From Solirubrobacterales bacterium (lineage in GTDB: Bacteria; Actinomycetota; Thermoleophilia; Solirubrobacterales; 70-9): DNA of 40,782 nt. The stretch spans positions 1 to 40,782 of the forward strand of contig SHVA01000021.1 in NCBI GenBank assembly GCA_009691195.1, given 5' to 3'. This document shows positions 16,375 to 23,588 of this stretch, piece by piece. A program made the position numbers and the translations under genes. Numbering within the stretch: the first letter of the stretch is position 1; each line of letters begins with the position of its first letter. Below the pieces are notes generated by a model. That model saw nothing but the letters and a program-made list of their open reading frames with translations, had not been told where the DNA came from and did no database searches.

Positions 16375-16812
16375 ATGCGGCGAGGGGTATTCCAGATGCA
16401 GGACCACATCGAGGAGCTCTGCGACGAGTACGGAATCGAGATGAACGGCAACTCGAGGCGCGGCCGCGCGGTGCGCTGGCGAGGCGGCAGGCGCGAGATC
16501 TCGGTGCTTCCGATCCGGGGCCAGGTCTCCTATTTCATCGCCCTGCACGAGCTAGGGCACCTGGTCGGCCCCGGCCGCTCCGCGCCCCGCCTCGAGTCGG
16601 AGGCGAACGCGTGGCTCTGGGCGCTCTCGGTGGCCGCGGTCGAGCCCACGCCCGCGACGCGGCGCTCGATCGTCCGCAAGCTCGGCAGCTACCTCGAGTG
16701 GGCGCGCAACCGCCAGTACCGCAGGGTCCCGCCCCGCATCCCCGAGCGCGACCACGTCTTCTGGCAGCTGCTGGCGATCGCCGACGAGCAGCCCCGCCGC
16801 GAGGCGGCCTGA
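16375..16812 (+). CDS. Small HExxH zinc-metallopeptidase-like protein
   Basis: A 145-aa protein with a zincin signature on a helix, YFIALHELGHLVG, and a downstream acidic segment, ESEANAWLWAL, that could give the third zinc ligand. The layout (short N-terminal region, HELGH, ExEAN about 20 residues later) is like ImmA/IrrE-type domains. There is no signal peptide or membrane segment, so it should be cytoplasmic. The C-terminal 60 residues are basic and helical (TRRSIVRKLGSYLEWARN). The substrate is unknown and no toxin, repressor or phage gene lies nearby. A second ATG at 16396 is possible, but the box at 16361-16366 favours 16375. Confidence 0.75.
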   Translation: MRRGVFQMQDHIEELCDEYGIEMNGNSRRGRAVRWRGGRREISVLPIRGQVSYFIALHELGHLVGPGRSAPRLESEANAWLWALSVAAVEPTPATRRSIVRKLGSYLEWARNRQYRRVPPRIPERDHVFWQLLAIADEQPRREAA

Positions 16813-16820
16813 GGTCCAAT

Positions 16821-16868
16821 GCGTTTGTGCACTTCTGGTCGCCATAGCGACCGAAACTGAACAAACGC
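16821..16868. terminator. 48-nt imperfect hairpin between convergent genes
   Basis: The outer stem is GCGTTTGT (16821-16828) with ACAAACGC (16861-16868), and the inner stem is GGTCGC (16837-16842) with GCGACC (16847-16852), closing a CATA loop. The 8-nt flanks between them pair partly (TT with AA, CA with TG). It lies between the stops of two convergent genes and has no U-tract, so it may act as a bidirectional transcription or RNA-stability barrier. Confidence 0.55.
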
Positions 16869-16883
16869 TATTCAGCGAGAGCC

Positions 16884-17432
16884 CTAGCCCGACTGGCGGA
16901 GGTTGCTTCCGTCGAGGGCGGATTGCCAATGGCTGCCGTCGTCGAGCGCTATCGACCAGCCGGAGTTCGCGCCGGCGGCCGGCAGGGTCGAGATGCTGGT
17001 GATGTTGTCCTCACTCACATTCGCCTGCTCGCCGACCTCGGTCGCGAGCCCCTGAGCGGTCTCGGGGTCCACATCGGCGAGCTCGGGGCCGGTGGCCTTG
17101 CCGGCGCCATCGCTCTGAACCGTCCCGCCGGAGTTCGCCGGCGTGACGGTGATCGTCTCTACCCCGCCGCCCTTGGATTGCGCGGTCGCCTTGACCGATC
17201 CCTGGGTGATGGTCAACTCAACGGCCGCGTTCTCTCCCACGTGCTTGCCGATCTCCTCCAACGCAGGCTCCAAATTCGACGCCGAGTAGTACGAGTCCGA
17301 GAGGTTCGCGGCACCGCCATCGTCAGGGTCAGAGCCGTCGTCGCCGCAGCCGGTGAGAGCTGCGGCCAGCGCGACCAAAAGGACGACGCCGAGGGGGACG
17401 ATGCGGCTCCGGAGCGCCGGCAGCGGTCTCAT
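16884..17432 (-). CDS. Putative lipoprotein
   Basis: A 182-aa protein with a lipoprotein signal (VLLVALAAALTGCGDD; lipobox LTGC, lipidated Cys at about residue 29) followed by an acidic, disordered stretch. The mature part (SYYSASNLEPALEEIGKHVG, ATAQSKGGGVETITV, SWSIALDDGS-like end) looks like a small alpha/beta domain repeated about twice. I do not recognise the family. It should sit on the outer face of the membrane. The start at 17432 is supported by TAGGAT 6 nt upstream. Confidence 0.75.
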   Translation of the reverse strand: MRPLPALRSRIVPLGVVLLVALAAALTGCGDDGSDPDDGGAANLSDSYYSASNLEPALEEIGKHVGENAAVELTITQGSVKATAQSKGGGVETITVTPANSGGTVQSDGAGKATGPELADVDPETAQGLATEVGEQANVSEDNITSISTLPAAGANSGWSIALDDGSHWQSALDGSNLRQSG

Positions 17433-17438
17433 GTACCA

Positions 17439-17444
17439 ATCCTA
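17439..17444 (-). promoter_or_regulatory. -10 box for leaderless lipoprotein gene
   Basis: TAGGAT on the minus strand, 6 nt before the ATG at 17432. Confidence 0.6.
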
Positions 17445-17455
17445 GTTCGTTCCGC

Positions 17456-18112
17456 TCAGCCGCGGGAGCGCCCGCTGCGGGGCCTCAGGTTGCTGACGAT
17501 CACGGCCACCACCGTGACCAGGTAGATCTGGCCGATCAGGGCCTCGGTGATCGCGAGCGAGCGTCCCAGGCTCGTCTGTGCGACGAAGTCCCCGTAGCCG
17601 ACGGTGGTCAGGGTCGCGAAGCTGAAGTAGAGAAAGTCGCTGGTGGCGTGGGCGCCGTTCTGGAAGAAATCGGGCTCACCGAACTCGTCAATCGCCCCGA
17701 ACACGTTGCCGAACAGCATCCCGATCAACAGGTAGACGCAGAGCACGCCGAACATCGTCTGCAGCGTCACCCCGCCGTGGTCGCGAACCTGGGCCGTCAA
17801 CCCGACGACGATCGCAGGAGGCGTGACGGCGACGAGCAACAGCGTGACGACCCGCGTCGAGTGGGTGCCGAGCTCTTCGGTGCCCAGGATGACCCCTGCG
17901 GCCCCGAGAACGAGGATCATCGAGGCGACGATCGCAAGCCGAATCACCCAGCGATGGGCCCGTGAGGCGATCACCGCGACCACCAGCGTCACCGCCTGGA
18001 CGGTGACGACGACCAGCCGCGCGACGTCACCATTGGGCGCAGCGAGCTGAACCGCCAGCGAGACCAGGATCAGCCCGAGCAGCAGCCCGTACTGGTGGTG
18101 GATCCGGCTCAT
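17456..18112 (-). CDS. Potassium channel-like membrane protein
   Basis: A 218-aa membrane protein with the K+ selectivity filter TTVGYGDF in a pore loop (SFATLTTVGYGD) flanked by two membrane helices (GVLCVYLLIGMLFGNVFGAI and ALIGQIYLVTVVAVIVSNL). About four further hydrophobic helices precede the pore (LLLGLILVSLAVQLA; LVVVTVQAVTLVVAVIA; LAIVASMILVLGAAGVIL; VTLLLVAVTPPAIVVGL). None has an obvious voltage-sensor arginine ladder. It ends in a short basic tail with no RCK domain. I start at MSRIHHQYG (18112), 6 nt after a GATCAT box; the frame is open upstream, but that sequence is shadow of the divergent deacetylase gene. Confidence 0.85.
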   Translation of the reverse strand: MSRIHHQYGLLLGLILVSLAVQLAAPNGDVARLVVVTVQAVTLVVAVIASRAHRWVIRLAIVASMILVLGAAGVILGTEELGTHSTRVVTLLLVAVTPPAIVVGLTAQVRDHGGVTLQTMFGVLCVYLLIGMLFGNVFGAIDEFGEPDFFQNGAHATSDFLYFSFATLTTVGYGDFVAQTSLGRSLAITEALIGQIYLVTVVAVIVSNLRPRSGRSRG

Positions 18113-18166
18113 GCACGCATGATCGCCACAGGGCAGGACGAACCGCCAGCGGGCATCATCCAGGCC

Positions 18167-18889
18167 ATGGAAAACGGCGCAGAGAGAACGCGCGTGCTGA
18201 TGATCACCGCGGACGACTACGGCTACTGGCCGAGCTACAACCAGGGCATCCTCGAGGCGGTCGAGGCCGGCGCCGTGGATTCCGTCAGCGCAATGGTCGA
18301 TCGCGAGTACTGCGACCCCGCGCCGCTCGAGGATCTGGGGGTGGAGGTCGGGCTCCACATGGAGTTCGAGGGCCGCCGGGGCCCTCGCAGCGGCGCCCCC
18401 GCGAAGCAGTCGCTGCGGGTCCAGCTCGAGCGCTTCACCGACCTCTTCGGGCGCTGGCCGACCTACCTCGACGGCCACCACCACTGCCATGCCCGTCCCG
18501 AGCTGGCCACGCCGGTGATGGAGATGGCGCTGCAGCTCAAGATCCCCGTGCGCTCGGTCAGCCGCGACCACCGCCAGTGGCTGCGCGAGCGCAACATTCC
18601 GACCCAAGACGCCCTGATCGGCCGCACGGACTCATCGGAGCCGGCCCAGCCCCCCGAGCTGTTGAGGCTCCCCCCGGGCGTCACCGAGTGGGTCGTTCAC
18701 CCGGGCCACCCGGACCCGGAGTCGGGCTCTTCGTATGACCGGGCCCGCCAGGAGGACCTCGACGTGATCGGCAAGCTGGCGCTGAGGGCGCGCTTTGACC
18801 GGGCGGTGTGGGGGACGGCGACCCGTGCCAACCACGCCGAGGCCCTGCTGCGGGCCGAGCCGGAGCCAGATCCCGAGACAACCGCCTGA
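18167..18889 (+). CDS. ChbG/HpnK-family (YdjC) carbohydrate deacetylase-like protein
   Basis: A 240-aa protein of the YdjC family, metal-dependent deacetylases that include ChbG (chitobiose deacetylase) and HpnK (hopanoid biosynthesis). Metal and catalytic motifs are present: ITADDYGYWPSYNQGILEAV (the DD pair), VEVGLHMEFEG, and DGHHHCHARPE. The LPPGVTEWVVHPGHPD segment is the usual late family motif. I chose the ATG at 18167, before ENGAERTRVLM, because CATCAT lies 7 nt upstream and residues before it are not family-like. The N-terminal part overlaps no other gene. Substrate not determinable. Confidence 0.85.
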   Translation: MENGAERTRVLMITADDYGYWPSYNQGILEAVEAGAVDSVSAMVDREYCDPAPLEDLGVEVGLHMEFEGRRGPRSGAPAKQSLRVQLERFTDLFGRWPTYLDGHHHCHARPELATPVMEMALQLKIPVRSVSRDHRQWLRERNIPTQDALIGRTDSSEPAQPPELLRLPPGVTEWVVHPGHPDPESGSSYDRARQEDLDVIGKLALRARFDRAVWGTATRANHAEALLRAEPEPDPETTA

Positions 18890-18915
18890 GCGACGCGCCC
18901 CGGTTCCCCGCGCCG

Positions 18916-20412
18916 CTACCCGGCCGGTGACTCGGCGCGCTCCTCGCCGGCACTCGAGCCGTTGACCGAGCGCACCGCGTTCTCGCGGTAGCGGCCTGAG
19001 GAAGAGAAGCGCCGCAGGAACCCGCGGCCGCTGCCGGCGGCCTTGACCAGCTCCTCGAGGGAGGCCTCCAGGTCCCCGGCCAACTGCTCGAGGTCGGCCA
19101 TCGCGTCGTAGTCGCCGATCAGCCCGAAGCTGATCTTGCCGTCGTAGCTCATGATCCCGACGCAGAGGGCCTGGCGCTTGGCCAGCGGCACCATGGGGAT
19201 CACCCGGTCCATCTTGCGGCCGAGCAGGTAGAGGGGGAACTGCGGCCCCGGGACGTTGGTGACGACGAGGTTGAAGAATCGCTGCCGGGACTGCAGCCGC
19301 GCCGCCTGTCCGGCGATCGTCGGCGGCGCAAAGTCGGCGAGCTGGGTCATCAGGGTCGCACCCACCGCCTGCTTGGAGCGCTTGAGGTCGCCCATCGTGT
19401 CGGTCACGATCCGCATCCGCTCGGTCGGGTCCTCACACCAGACGGGAAGCGGGGCCATCATCGAGCTGACCTTGTTGCCGAGGTCTCCGTGCTGGTCGGC
19501 GGTGCGAACGCTGATCGGCACCATCGCCCTCATCTCCAACCCCGCGGTCGAATGCCCGTGCGAGCGCAGGTACTTGCCGAGCGCCCCCGCGACCGCGGCG
19601 AGGACGACGTCATTGACCGTCCCGCCGAGCTCGTCCTTGATCCCCTTGAGGTCATCGAGGGAGGCCTCGACCCAGGCGAAGCGGCGGTGGGGGCCGATCT
19701 CGACGTTGAAGGGCGTGTCGGGGGCGGCGATGCCGGCGAAGGCGAAGGTCCCGGCGGCGGCGAGTGCGTCGGTGGCGCTCCTCAGCGCCCTGCGGGGCCC
19801 TCGCAGGACGCGCCGGAAGCTGCGCGCTACCTCGCGCGGGCTGACAGCGCGCTCGAGCAGGGCCTCGCCGAGGACCTGGGGGCTGGTCGGCTCGGGCCTG
19901 GCGACCCAAGGCTCGGGGGGGCCCTCGAAGGCTGGACTCGGCTCGCGGTCCATGTCGAAGAGCACGGTGATGATGTCCACGCCCGAAACGCCGTCAACCA
20001 GGCAGTGATGGGTCTTGCCGACGATCGCGAAACGGTTGCCCTCGATCCCCTCGACCAGCCACAACTCCCAGAGCGGCTTGTCGCGGTCGAGCCGCTGGGA
20101 GAAGATCCTCGCGGCCAGGTTGCAGAGCTGCTCGACGCTGCCAGGGGGCGGCAGCGAAGTGTGGCGGACGTGGTACTCGAGGTTGAGGTGGGGGTCGTCC
20201 ACCCAGCGCGGCCGGCCCTGTCCGAGCGGAACGAACTTCAGCTTCTGCCTGACGCGCGGCACCAGGTGCAGGCGCGAGGCGATGTGGTCGCGGAACTCGG
20301 TGTAGCGCGGGGGGGGCCCCTCGAACAGGGTCGTTGAGGCGACGTGCATATGCGCGTCGTCGCGCTCGAGGTGGAGGAACGAGGAATCAAGCCCTGACAG
20401 CCGATCGCTCAC
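18916..20412 (-). CDS. Wax ester synthase / diacylglycerol acyltransferase
   Basis: A 498-aa WS/DGAT-family acyltransferase, making wax esters or triacylglycerol storage lipid at the membrane from acyl-CoA. The catalytic HHxxxDG motif is HHCLVDG at residues 135-141. Other family marks are the N-terminus (SDRLSGLDSSFLHLERDDA), DKPLWELWLVEG, GGTVNDVVLAAVAGAL, and NLVVTNVPGPQFPLYLLG near the C-terminus. The GTG at 20412 is chosen because it gives the standard N-terminus; a GAAGAT box lies 6 nt before it. The C-terminal 35 residues are basic and low-complexity. Such enzymes are common in lipid-storing actinobacteria. Confidence 0.93.
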   Translation of the reverse strand: MSDRLSGLDSSFLHLERDDAHMHVASTTLFEGPPPRYTEFRDHIASRLHLVPRVRQKLKFVPLGQGRPRWVDDPHLNLEYHVRHTSLPPPGSVEQLCNLAARIFSQRLDRDKPLWELWLVEGIEGNRFAIVGKTHHCLVDGVSGVDIITVLFDMDREPSPAFEGPPEPWVARPEPTSPQVLGEALLERAVSPREVARSFRRVLRGPRRALRSATDALAAAGTFAFAGIAAPDTPFNVEIGPHRRFAWVEASLDDLKGIKDELGGTVNDVVLAAVAGALGKYLRSHGHSTAGLEMRAMVPISVRTADQHGDLGNKVSSMMAPLPVWCEDPTERMRIVTDTMGDLKRSKQAVGATLMTQLADFAPPTIAGQAARLQSRQRFFNLVVTNVPGPQFPLYLLGRKMDRVIPMVPLAKRQALCVGIMSYDGKISFGLIGDYDAMADLEQLAGDLEASLEELVKAAGSGRGFLRRFSSSGRYRENAVRSVNGSSAGEERAESPAG

Positions 20413-20513
20413 GAGGCGATCTTCGCACAGGCAGGGGCCCAGCGCCAAACGGCGGCTTCGGCGGCGCAGAGCGGTTTGGGCCGTTTTACAGGGATTTCAC
20501 CAGGATCCGAGCT

Positions 20514-20529
20514 TGTGACCGTGCTCACA
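20514..20529. promoter_or_regulatory. CRP-type operator upstream of riboswitch
   Basis: TGTGA-CCGTGC-TCACA is an exact match to the classical CRP palindrome (TGTGA-N6-TCACA). If TAACTT at 20551-20556 is the -10 box, the start would be near 20563 and the palindrome would be centred at about -41.5, the position for class II activation. Confidence 0.6.
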
Positions 20530-20538
20530 CAAGGAAGT

Positions 20539-20554
20539 GTTAGCGACCGCTAAC
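20539..20554. promoter_or_regulatory. Second dyad, GTTAGCG-AC-CGCTAAC
   Basis: A perfect 7-bp inverted repeat with a 2-nt centre, right after the CRP-type site, with another half-like GTTAGC at 20568. It overlaps the proposed -10 box, as expected of a repressor site, or it may fold as the 5' tip of the transcript. Confidence 0.4.
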
Positions 20555-20571
20555 TTCGGAATCGCTGTTAG

Positions 20572-20722
20572 CCGTACAACGAATCGCCGAGTCGCCACGC
20601 GCAAACGTGGCGAGCGGGGGACCCAAGCAGCAGGGGCGAATGGGGTGGTGATCCACACTTAGCGGTACAGGCACCTACGGGTGCCGTCGCGAGCCCGACA
20701 GCTAACCCCGTAGGCGGCCAAA
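20572..20722 (+). ncRNA. c-di-AMP riboswitch (ydaO-yuaA leader)
   Basis: The 5' leader of the RlpA-like gene carries the conserved blocks of the actinobacterial ydaO/c-di-AMP riboswitch in order: GAATCGCCGAG, a hairpin (CCACG...CGTGG), GCGGGGGACCCAAG, GGGGCGAAT, a variable arm, then GCCCGACAGCTAACCCC and GTAGGCGG. In known cases c-di-AMP binding lowers expression of the downstream wall-lytic or ion-transport gene. Ends are approximate. With the flanking operators this accounts for the 330-bp gap between 20413 and 20742; I see no ORF there. Confidence 0.9.
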
Positions 20723-20742
20723 GGAAGGCAGGTGGACGCTTC

Positions 20743-21444
20743 GTGCGTTCCTCTACGAAGGGACGGCGACGGGCCGCGCTTGTAGTTGCGCCCCTAGCCG
20801 TAGTTCTGATCAGCACCAGCTCCGCGGCCGCGCAGTCGGCACCCCTTGCGGGGCCCGACAGCACGCCGGAGGCGACGACCCCGGAGGCGACGACCGCCAA
20901 GAAGCGCGACCAGTCGAAGCTGGGCGTCAAGGCCAAGCGCCACGTCCACGTCGGCAGCTCGCTCGTGATCCGCGGCAAGGTCGCCCCGAGAGGGCGGCGC
21001 TGGGTGACCATCCGCGCCGGCGGCGGCAAGCTGAAGAGCGTGCGCGCGCGCGCCAACGGCCGCTACCGCCTGCGCTGGAGGCCCCGTGGGGCCGGCGTCT
21101 ACAAGGTCTCGGCCCGCGTCAGCGGCAACGGCGAGGCCAAGCCTGCACGTTCGCGCTCCAAGCGGGTCAACGTGTACCGGCCCGCCCAGGCCTCCTACTA
21201 CGGGCCCGGGCTCTACGGAGGCGCCACCGCCTGTGGCGGCACGCTGCAGCCGGGGACCCTCGGGGTGGCGAACAAGACGCTGCCCTGCGGCACCAAGGTG
21301 ACGCTGAGGCACGGCAACCGCTCGGTCACGGTCCCCGTGATCGATCGCGGCCCCTACGTGGGCAACCGCGAGTTCGACCTCACCACCGCGACCAAGAACA
21401 AGATCGGCTTCGGCTCCACCGGAGTCGTCTGGACGACGCGGTAG
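20743..21444 (+). CDS. Secreted RlpA-like double-psi beta-barrel protein
   Basis: A 233-aa exported protein. A twin-basic signal peptide (about 1-30: KGRRRAALVVAPLAVVLIS) is followed by a Thr/Pro-rich spacer, an Ig-like domain (about 57-145: KRHVHVGSSLVIRGKV to SRSKRVNVYRP), and a C-terminal RlpA-like barrel (ASYYGPGLYGGATACGG, GTLGVANKTLPCGTKVTLRH, VTVPVIDRGPYVGNREFDL). RlpA relatives act as lytic transglycosylases or septal wall proteins. The Asp in VIDRGPY and the Cys pair match the family. Starts with a GTG behind the riboswitch; AGGTGG at 20730-20735 is a plausible ribosome site that the riboswitch fold could affect. Confidence 0.88.
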   Translation: MRSSTKGRRRAALVVAPLAVVLISTSSAAAQSAPLAGPDSTPEATTPEATTAKKRDQSKLGVKAKRHVHVGSSLVIRGKVAPRGRRWVTIRAGGGKLKSVRARANGRYRLRWRPRGAGVYKVSARVSGNGEAKPARSRSKRVNVYRPAQASYYGPGLYGGATACGGTLQPGTLGVANKTLPCGTKVTLRHGNRSVTVPVIDRGPYVGNREFDLTTATKNKIGFGSTGVVWTTR

Positions 21445-21471
21445 CGGCCGGCGGGAGCATTCTCGCGCCGA

Positions 21472-21548
21472 CTAACCGAGATCAAGCGTCAGCGGCTCGG
21501 CCGGATCGCCCCCCGAAAGGGCGCTCCGCGCCGGGCCGCTTTCGCCTT
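21472..21548 (-). pseudogene. Duplicated scrap of the dinB 3' end
   Basis: On the minus strand this encodes GESGPARSALSGG, DPAEPLTLDLG and a TAG stop, nearly the same as the last residues of dinB (GESGPARSAALSGG, APAEPLTLDMG). At DNA level 21485-21548 matches 22147-22213 with a 3-nt gap and a few substitutions. No upstream polymerase domain remains. Confidence 0.75.
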
Positions 21549-21627
21549 GTCGGACGGCGTCGCCGAGCGTGGGGCAACACCGGCAAGAGGGGTGCCCTCG
21601 CTCGACCGGCGCCCCTGGGCCAAGAAG

Positions 21628-22067
21628 CTATTTCTTGAGGCAGTACGCGTAGGCCAGCGCCAGCATGGTCGATCCGCTGTCGTTCGCGTAGACCGTACGC
21701 CAGCCGTTGCCGGACTTGAACGAGCTACGGATCGCGGCCAGGGAGGGGAAGTTGGGGGTGTCAGCGGAGCTGCCACCGCTGATCACCCTCTCGCCCGCCT
21801 TGCACGAAACCAGCGTCGACGACACAGCGACAATTCCATCGGCCGTCGTGCCATCGCTGCTGCTCACATCCAGCATCCGCTTGACGATCTTCCCGAGATC
21901 AGATGCCCGACAGCCCCGGCCGCGATGTCGCTGGACTTGACGCCGTTGCTGCCCGGCACCTTGGAGCCTCCGCCGAAGGCGGTGCCGCCGACCGCCACCA
22001 CCAGCGCGATCATGGCGACGACGAGTCCCGCCTGCCCGGCGCTCGGGCGCCGCTGGAGCTTCTTCAT
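21628..22067 (-). pseudogene. Small membrane-anchored/secreted protein, frameshifted
   Basis: The 5' part (ATG at 22067, with a strong GAGGAGGA ribosome site) encodes a signal-anchor, LVVAMIALVVAVGGTAFGG, and then SKVPGSNGVKSSDIAAGAVG, the usual N-terminus of a family of small surface proteins abundant in Solirubrobacterales-type genomes. That frame stops at 21864. One base shifted, from about 21900, it continues as DLGKIVKRMLDVSSSDG, then VSSTLVSCKAGERVISGG and YANDSGSTMLALAYAYCLKK, the expected two-cysteine C-terminal half, ending at 21628. A single missing base near 21895-21905 explains it. Intact it would be about 145 aa. Function unknown; either a recent pseudogene or a sequence error. 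Confidence 0.65.
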
Positions 22068-22121
22068 CGATTCCTCCTCGGTCGAGTTTGCTCACGCGCC
22101 TGCAGGCGAGCATGAACAAAC

Positions 22122-23231
22122 CTATCCGCGCTGCCAGCCCATGTCGAGCGTCAGCGGCTCGGCCGGAGCGCCACCCGAGAGGGCGGCGCTCCGCGCCGGG
22201 CCGCTTTCGCCTTCATCGCCGCTCAAGCCGGCGAGGCCGACGCCGAGCAGGCGCACCGGGGCATCCGGCGCAAACCGCTCGAGCAGCTCGCGAGCGACGC
22301 GGGAGACGACCTCGGGATCGCGGGTGGGGGAGGACAGCGTCCGAGAGCGCGTGTGGGTTTTGAAGGGCCTTAGCCGGATCTTCAGCGTCACGGTGCGGCC
22401 CTCGTGGTCGTGCCGCTCGAGGCTCTCGCATACCGAGCGCGCCAGGCCGTCGACGATCTCGGCGAGCCTCGCGGCGTCGGTGATGTCCTGCTCGAAGGTG
22501 GTCTCGCGGCTCTCGGACTTGCGCCGGCGCTCGCTATCGAGCGTGCGCGCGTCGCGCCCGTTGGCGCGGTCGCGCAGCTCGCGCCCCCGGTTGGGCCCGA
22601 GCGCCTGCTCGAGGCTGGAGTCGTCGGCCATGGCCAGCTCGGCGACGGTCTTGATCCCGAGCTTCGCCAGGCGCTCGACGGTCCGCGGCCCGACGCCCGG
22701 GATCAGCCCAGCCGGGCGGTCACCGACCGCGTCGAGCATCTCCTCGGGCCGCAGGACCGAGAGCCCGTCGGGCTTCTCCAGGTCGGAGGCGATCTTGGCC
22801 AGCAGCTTGTTCGGCGCCAGCCCAACCGAGCAGGTGAGCCTGGTCCGCTCGCGCATCGCGCCCTTCAGCTCGCGGGCACGGGAGGAGGGGACCAGGGAGC
22901 CGGAGAGGTCGACGTAGGCCTCGTCGAGCCCCGCCTGCTCGACCCGGTCGCTGAAGCCGGCCAGGACCTCCATCACGGCGACCGACGCGCGGCGGTAGAG
23001 CGCCATGTCGGTGGGCACGAGCACCGCCTGGGGGCAGCGCCGGTAGGCGATCGCCAGCGGCAGCGCGGAGTGGACCCCGAACTCGCGGGCCTCGTAGGAG
23101 GCGGTCATGACGACGCCGCGCGAGTGCGCGCCGGCGCCGTTGCCAACGATCACCGGGCGTCCGCGCAGCTCTGGGCGCCTCAGCAGCTCCACTGAGACGT
23201 AGAAGGCGTCCATGTCGACATGGGCGATCAA
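22122..23231 (-). CDS. dinB: Y-family DNA polymerase IV
   Basis: A 369-aa translesion polymerase. Catalytic palm motifs are IAHVDMDAFYVSVELL (first Asp), SRGVVMTASYEAREFGV, and LDEAYVDLSGSL (the DE pair in the family's SxDE position). Helix-hairpin-helix elements follow (AGLIPGVGPRTVERLAKLGI), then the little-finger domain (RETTFEQDITDAARLAEIV). The TTG at 23231 gives the canonical N-terminus, and TACCAT lies 14 nt upstream. The C-terminal LTLDMGWQRG replaces the usual clamp-binding tail position. The last 70 bp are duplicated about 660 bp downstream. Confidence 0.93.
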   Translation of the reverse strand: MIAHVDMDAFYVSVELLRRPELRGRPVIVGNGAGAHSRGVVMTASYEAREFGVHSALPLAIAYRRCPQAVLVPTDMALYRRASVAVMEVLAGFSDRVEQAGLDEAYVDLSGSLVPSSRARELKGAMRERTRLTCSVGLAPNKLLAKIASDLEKPDGLSVLRPEEMLDAVGDRPAGLIPGVGPRTVERLAKLGIKTVAELAMADDSSLEQALGPNRGRELRDRANGRDARTLDSERRRKSESRETTFEQDITDAARLAEIVDGLARSVCESLERHDHEGRTVTLKIRLRPFKTHTRSRTLSSPTRDPEVVSRVARELLERFAPDAPVRLLGVGLAGLSGDEGESGPARSAALSGGAPAEPLTLDMGWQRG

Positions 23232-23274
23232 TTGCCCGCGGGGCGATGGTAGGCACGGGGCTGGACGCCGCCGC

Positions 23275-23280
23275 TAATGT
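23275..23280 (+). promoter_or_regulatory. -10 box for near-leaderless small gene
   Basis: TAATGT followed by 8 nt and the GTG at 23289. Confidence 0.5.
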
Positions 23281-23288
23281 GAAGCTGA

Positions 23289-23582
23289 GTGACGGACTCA
23301 GAGCCCAAGAACCTCGAGGCGATCTCGCGGGCGATCGACCAGCACAACCGCAGCTGCCCCTACCCCGCGGCCGAGGTCCGGATGAACCCCTTCGAGGCCG
23401 AGCGCCTCGGCTGGGAGGAGATCCGTGGCCTTCCGATCGTCCCCGACGCCGAGCTCAGCACCGGCCGCTTCCGGATCGTCTGCGCCCGCGAGGATGGCGA
23501 GGGGATCGAGGAGGCCGAGGCGCTCGGCATCCCGATCGAGGTCGCGGTGCCATCGGGCCGCCCCGGCCCCGTCGGGGACTAG
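23289..23582 (+). CDS. Small conserved-looking protein of unknown function
   Basis: A 97-aa, acidic, cytoplasmic protein (EPKNLEAISRAIDQHNRSCP, EVRMNPFEAERLGW, IRGLPIVPDAELSTGRFRI). It has a helix followed by a beta-rich half ending in a Gly/Pro tail, and no motif that I recognise. Codon use is like its neighbours, with strong G/C at third positions, and a TANNNT box precedes the GTG, so I believe it is real. The NPFEAERLGW, then IPIVPDAEL phrase suggests a metal- or nucleotide-independent binding protein at most; I assign no function. Confidence 0.65.
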   Translation: MTDSEPKNLEAISRAIDQHNRSCPYPAAEVRMNPFEAERLGWEEIRGLPIVPDAELSTGRFRIVCAREDGEGIEEAEALGIPIEVAVPSGRPGPVGD

Positions 23583-23588
23583 CGAGCC

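Noticed and set aside
20445-20479. CCAAAC...GTTTGG inverted repeat upstream of the WS/DGAT gene, near GTTTTA
   Set aside because: The loop is long, the stem is 6 bp, and no plus-strand gene ends there, so a terminator role has no support.
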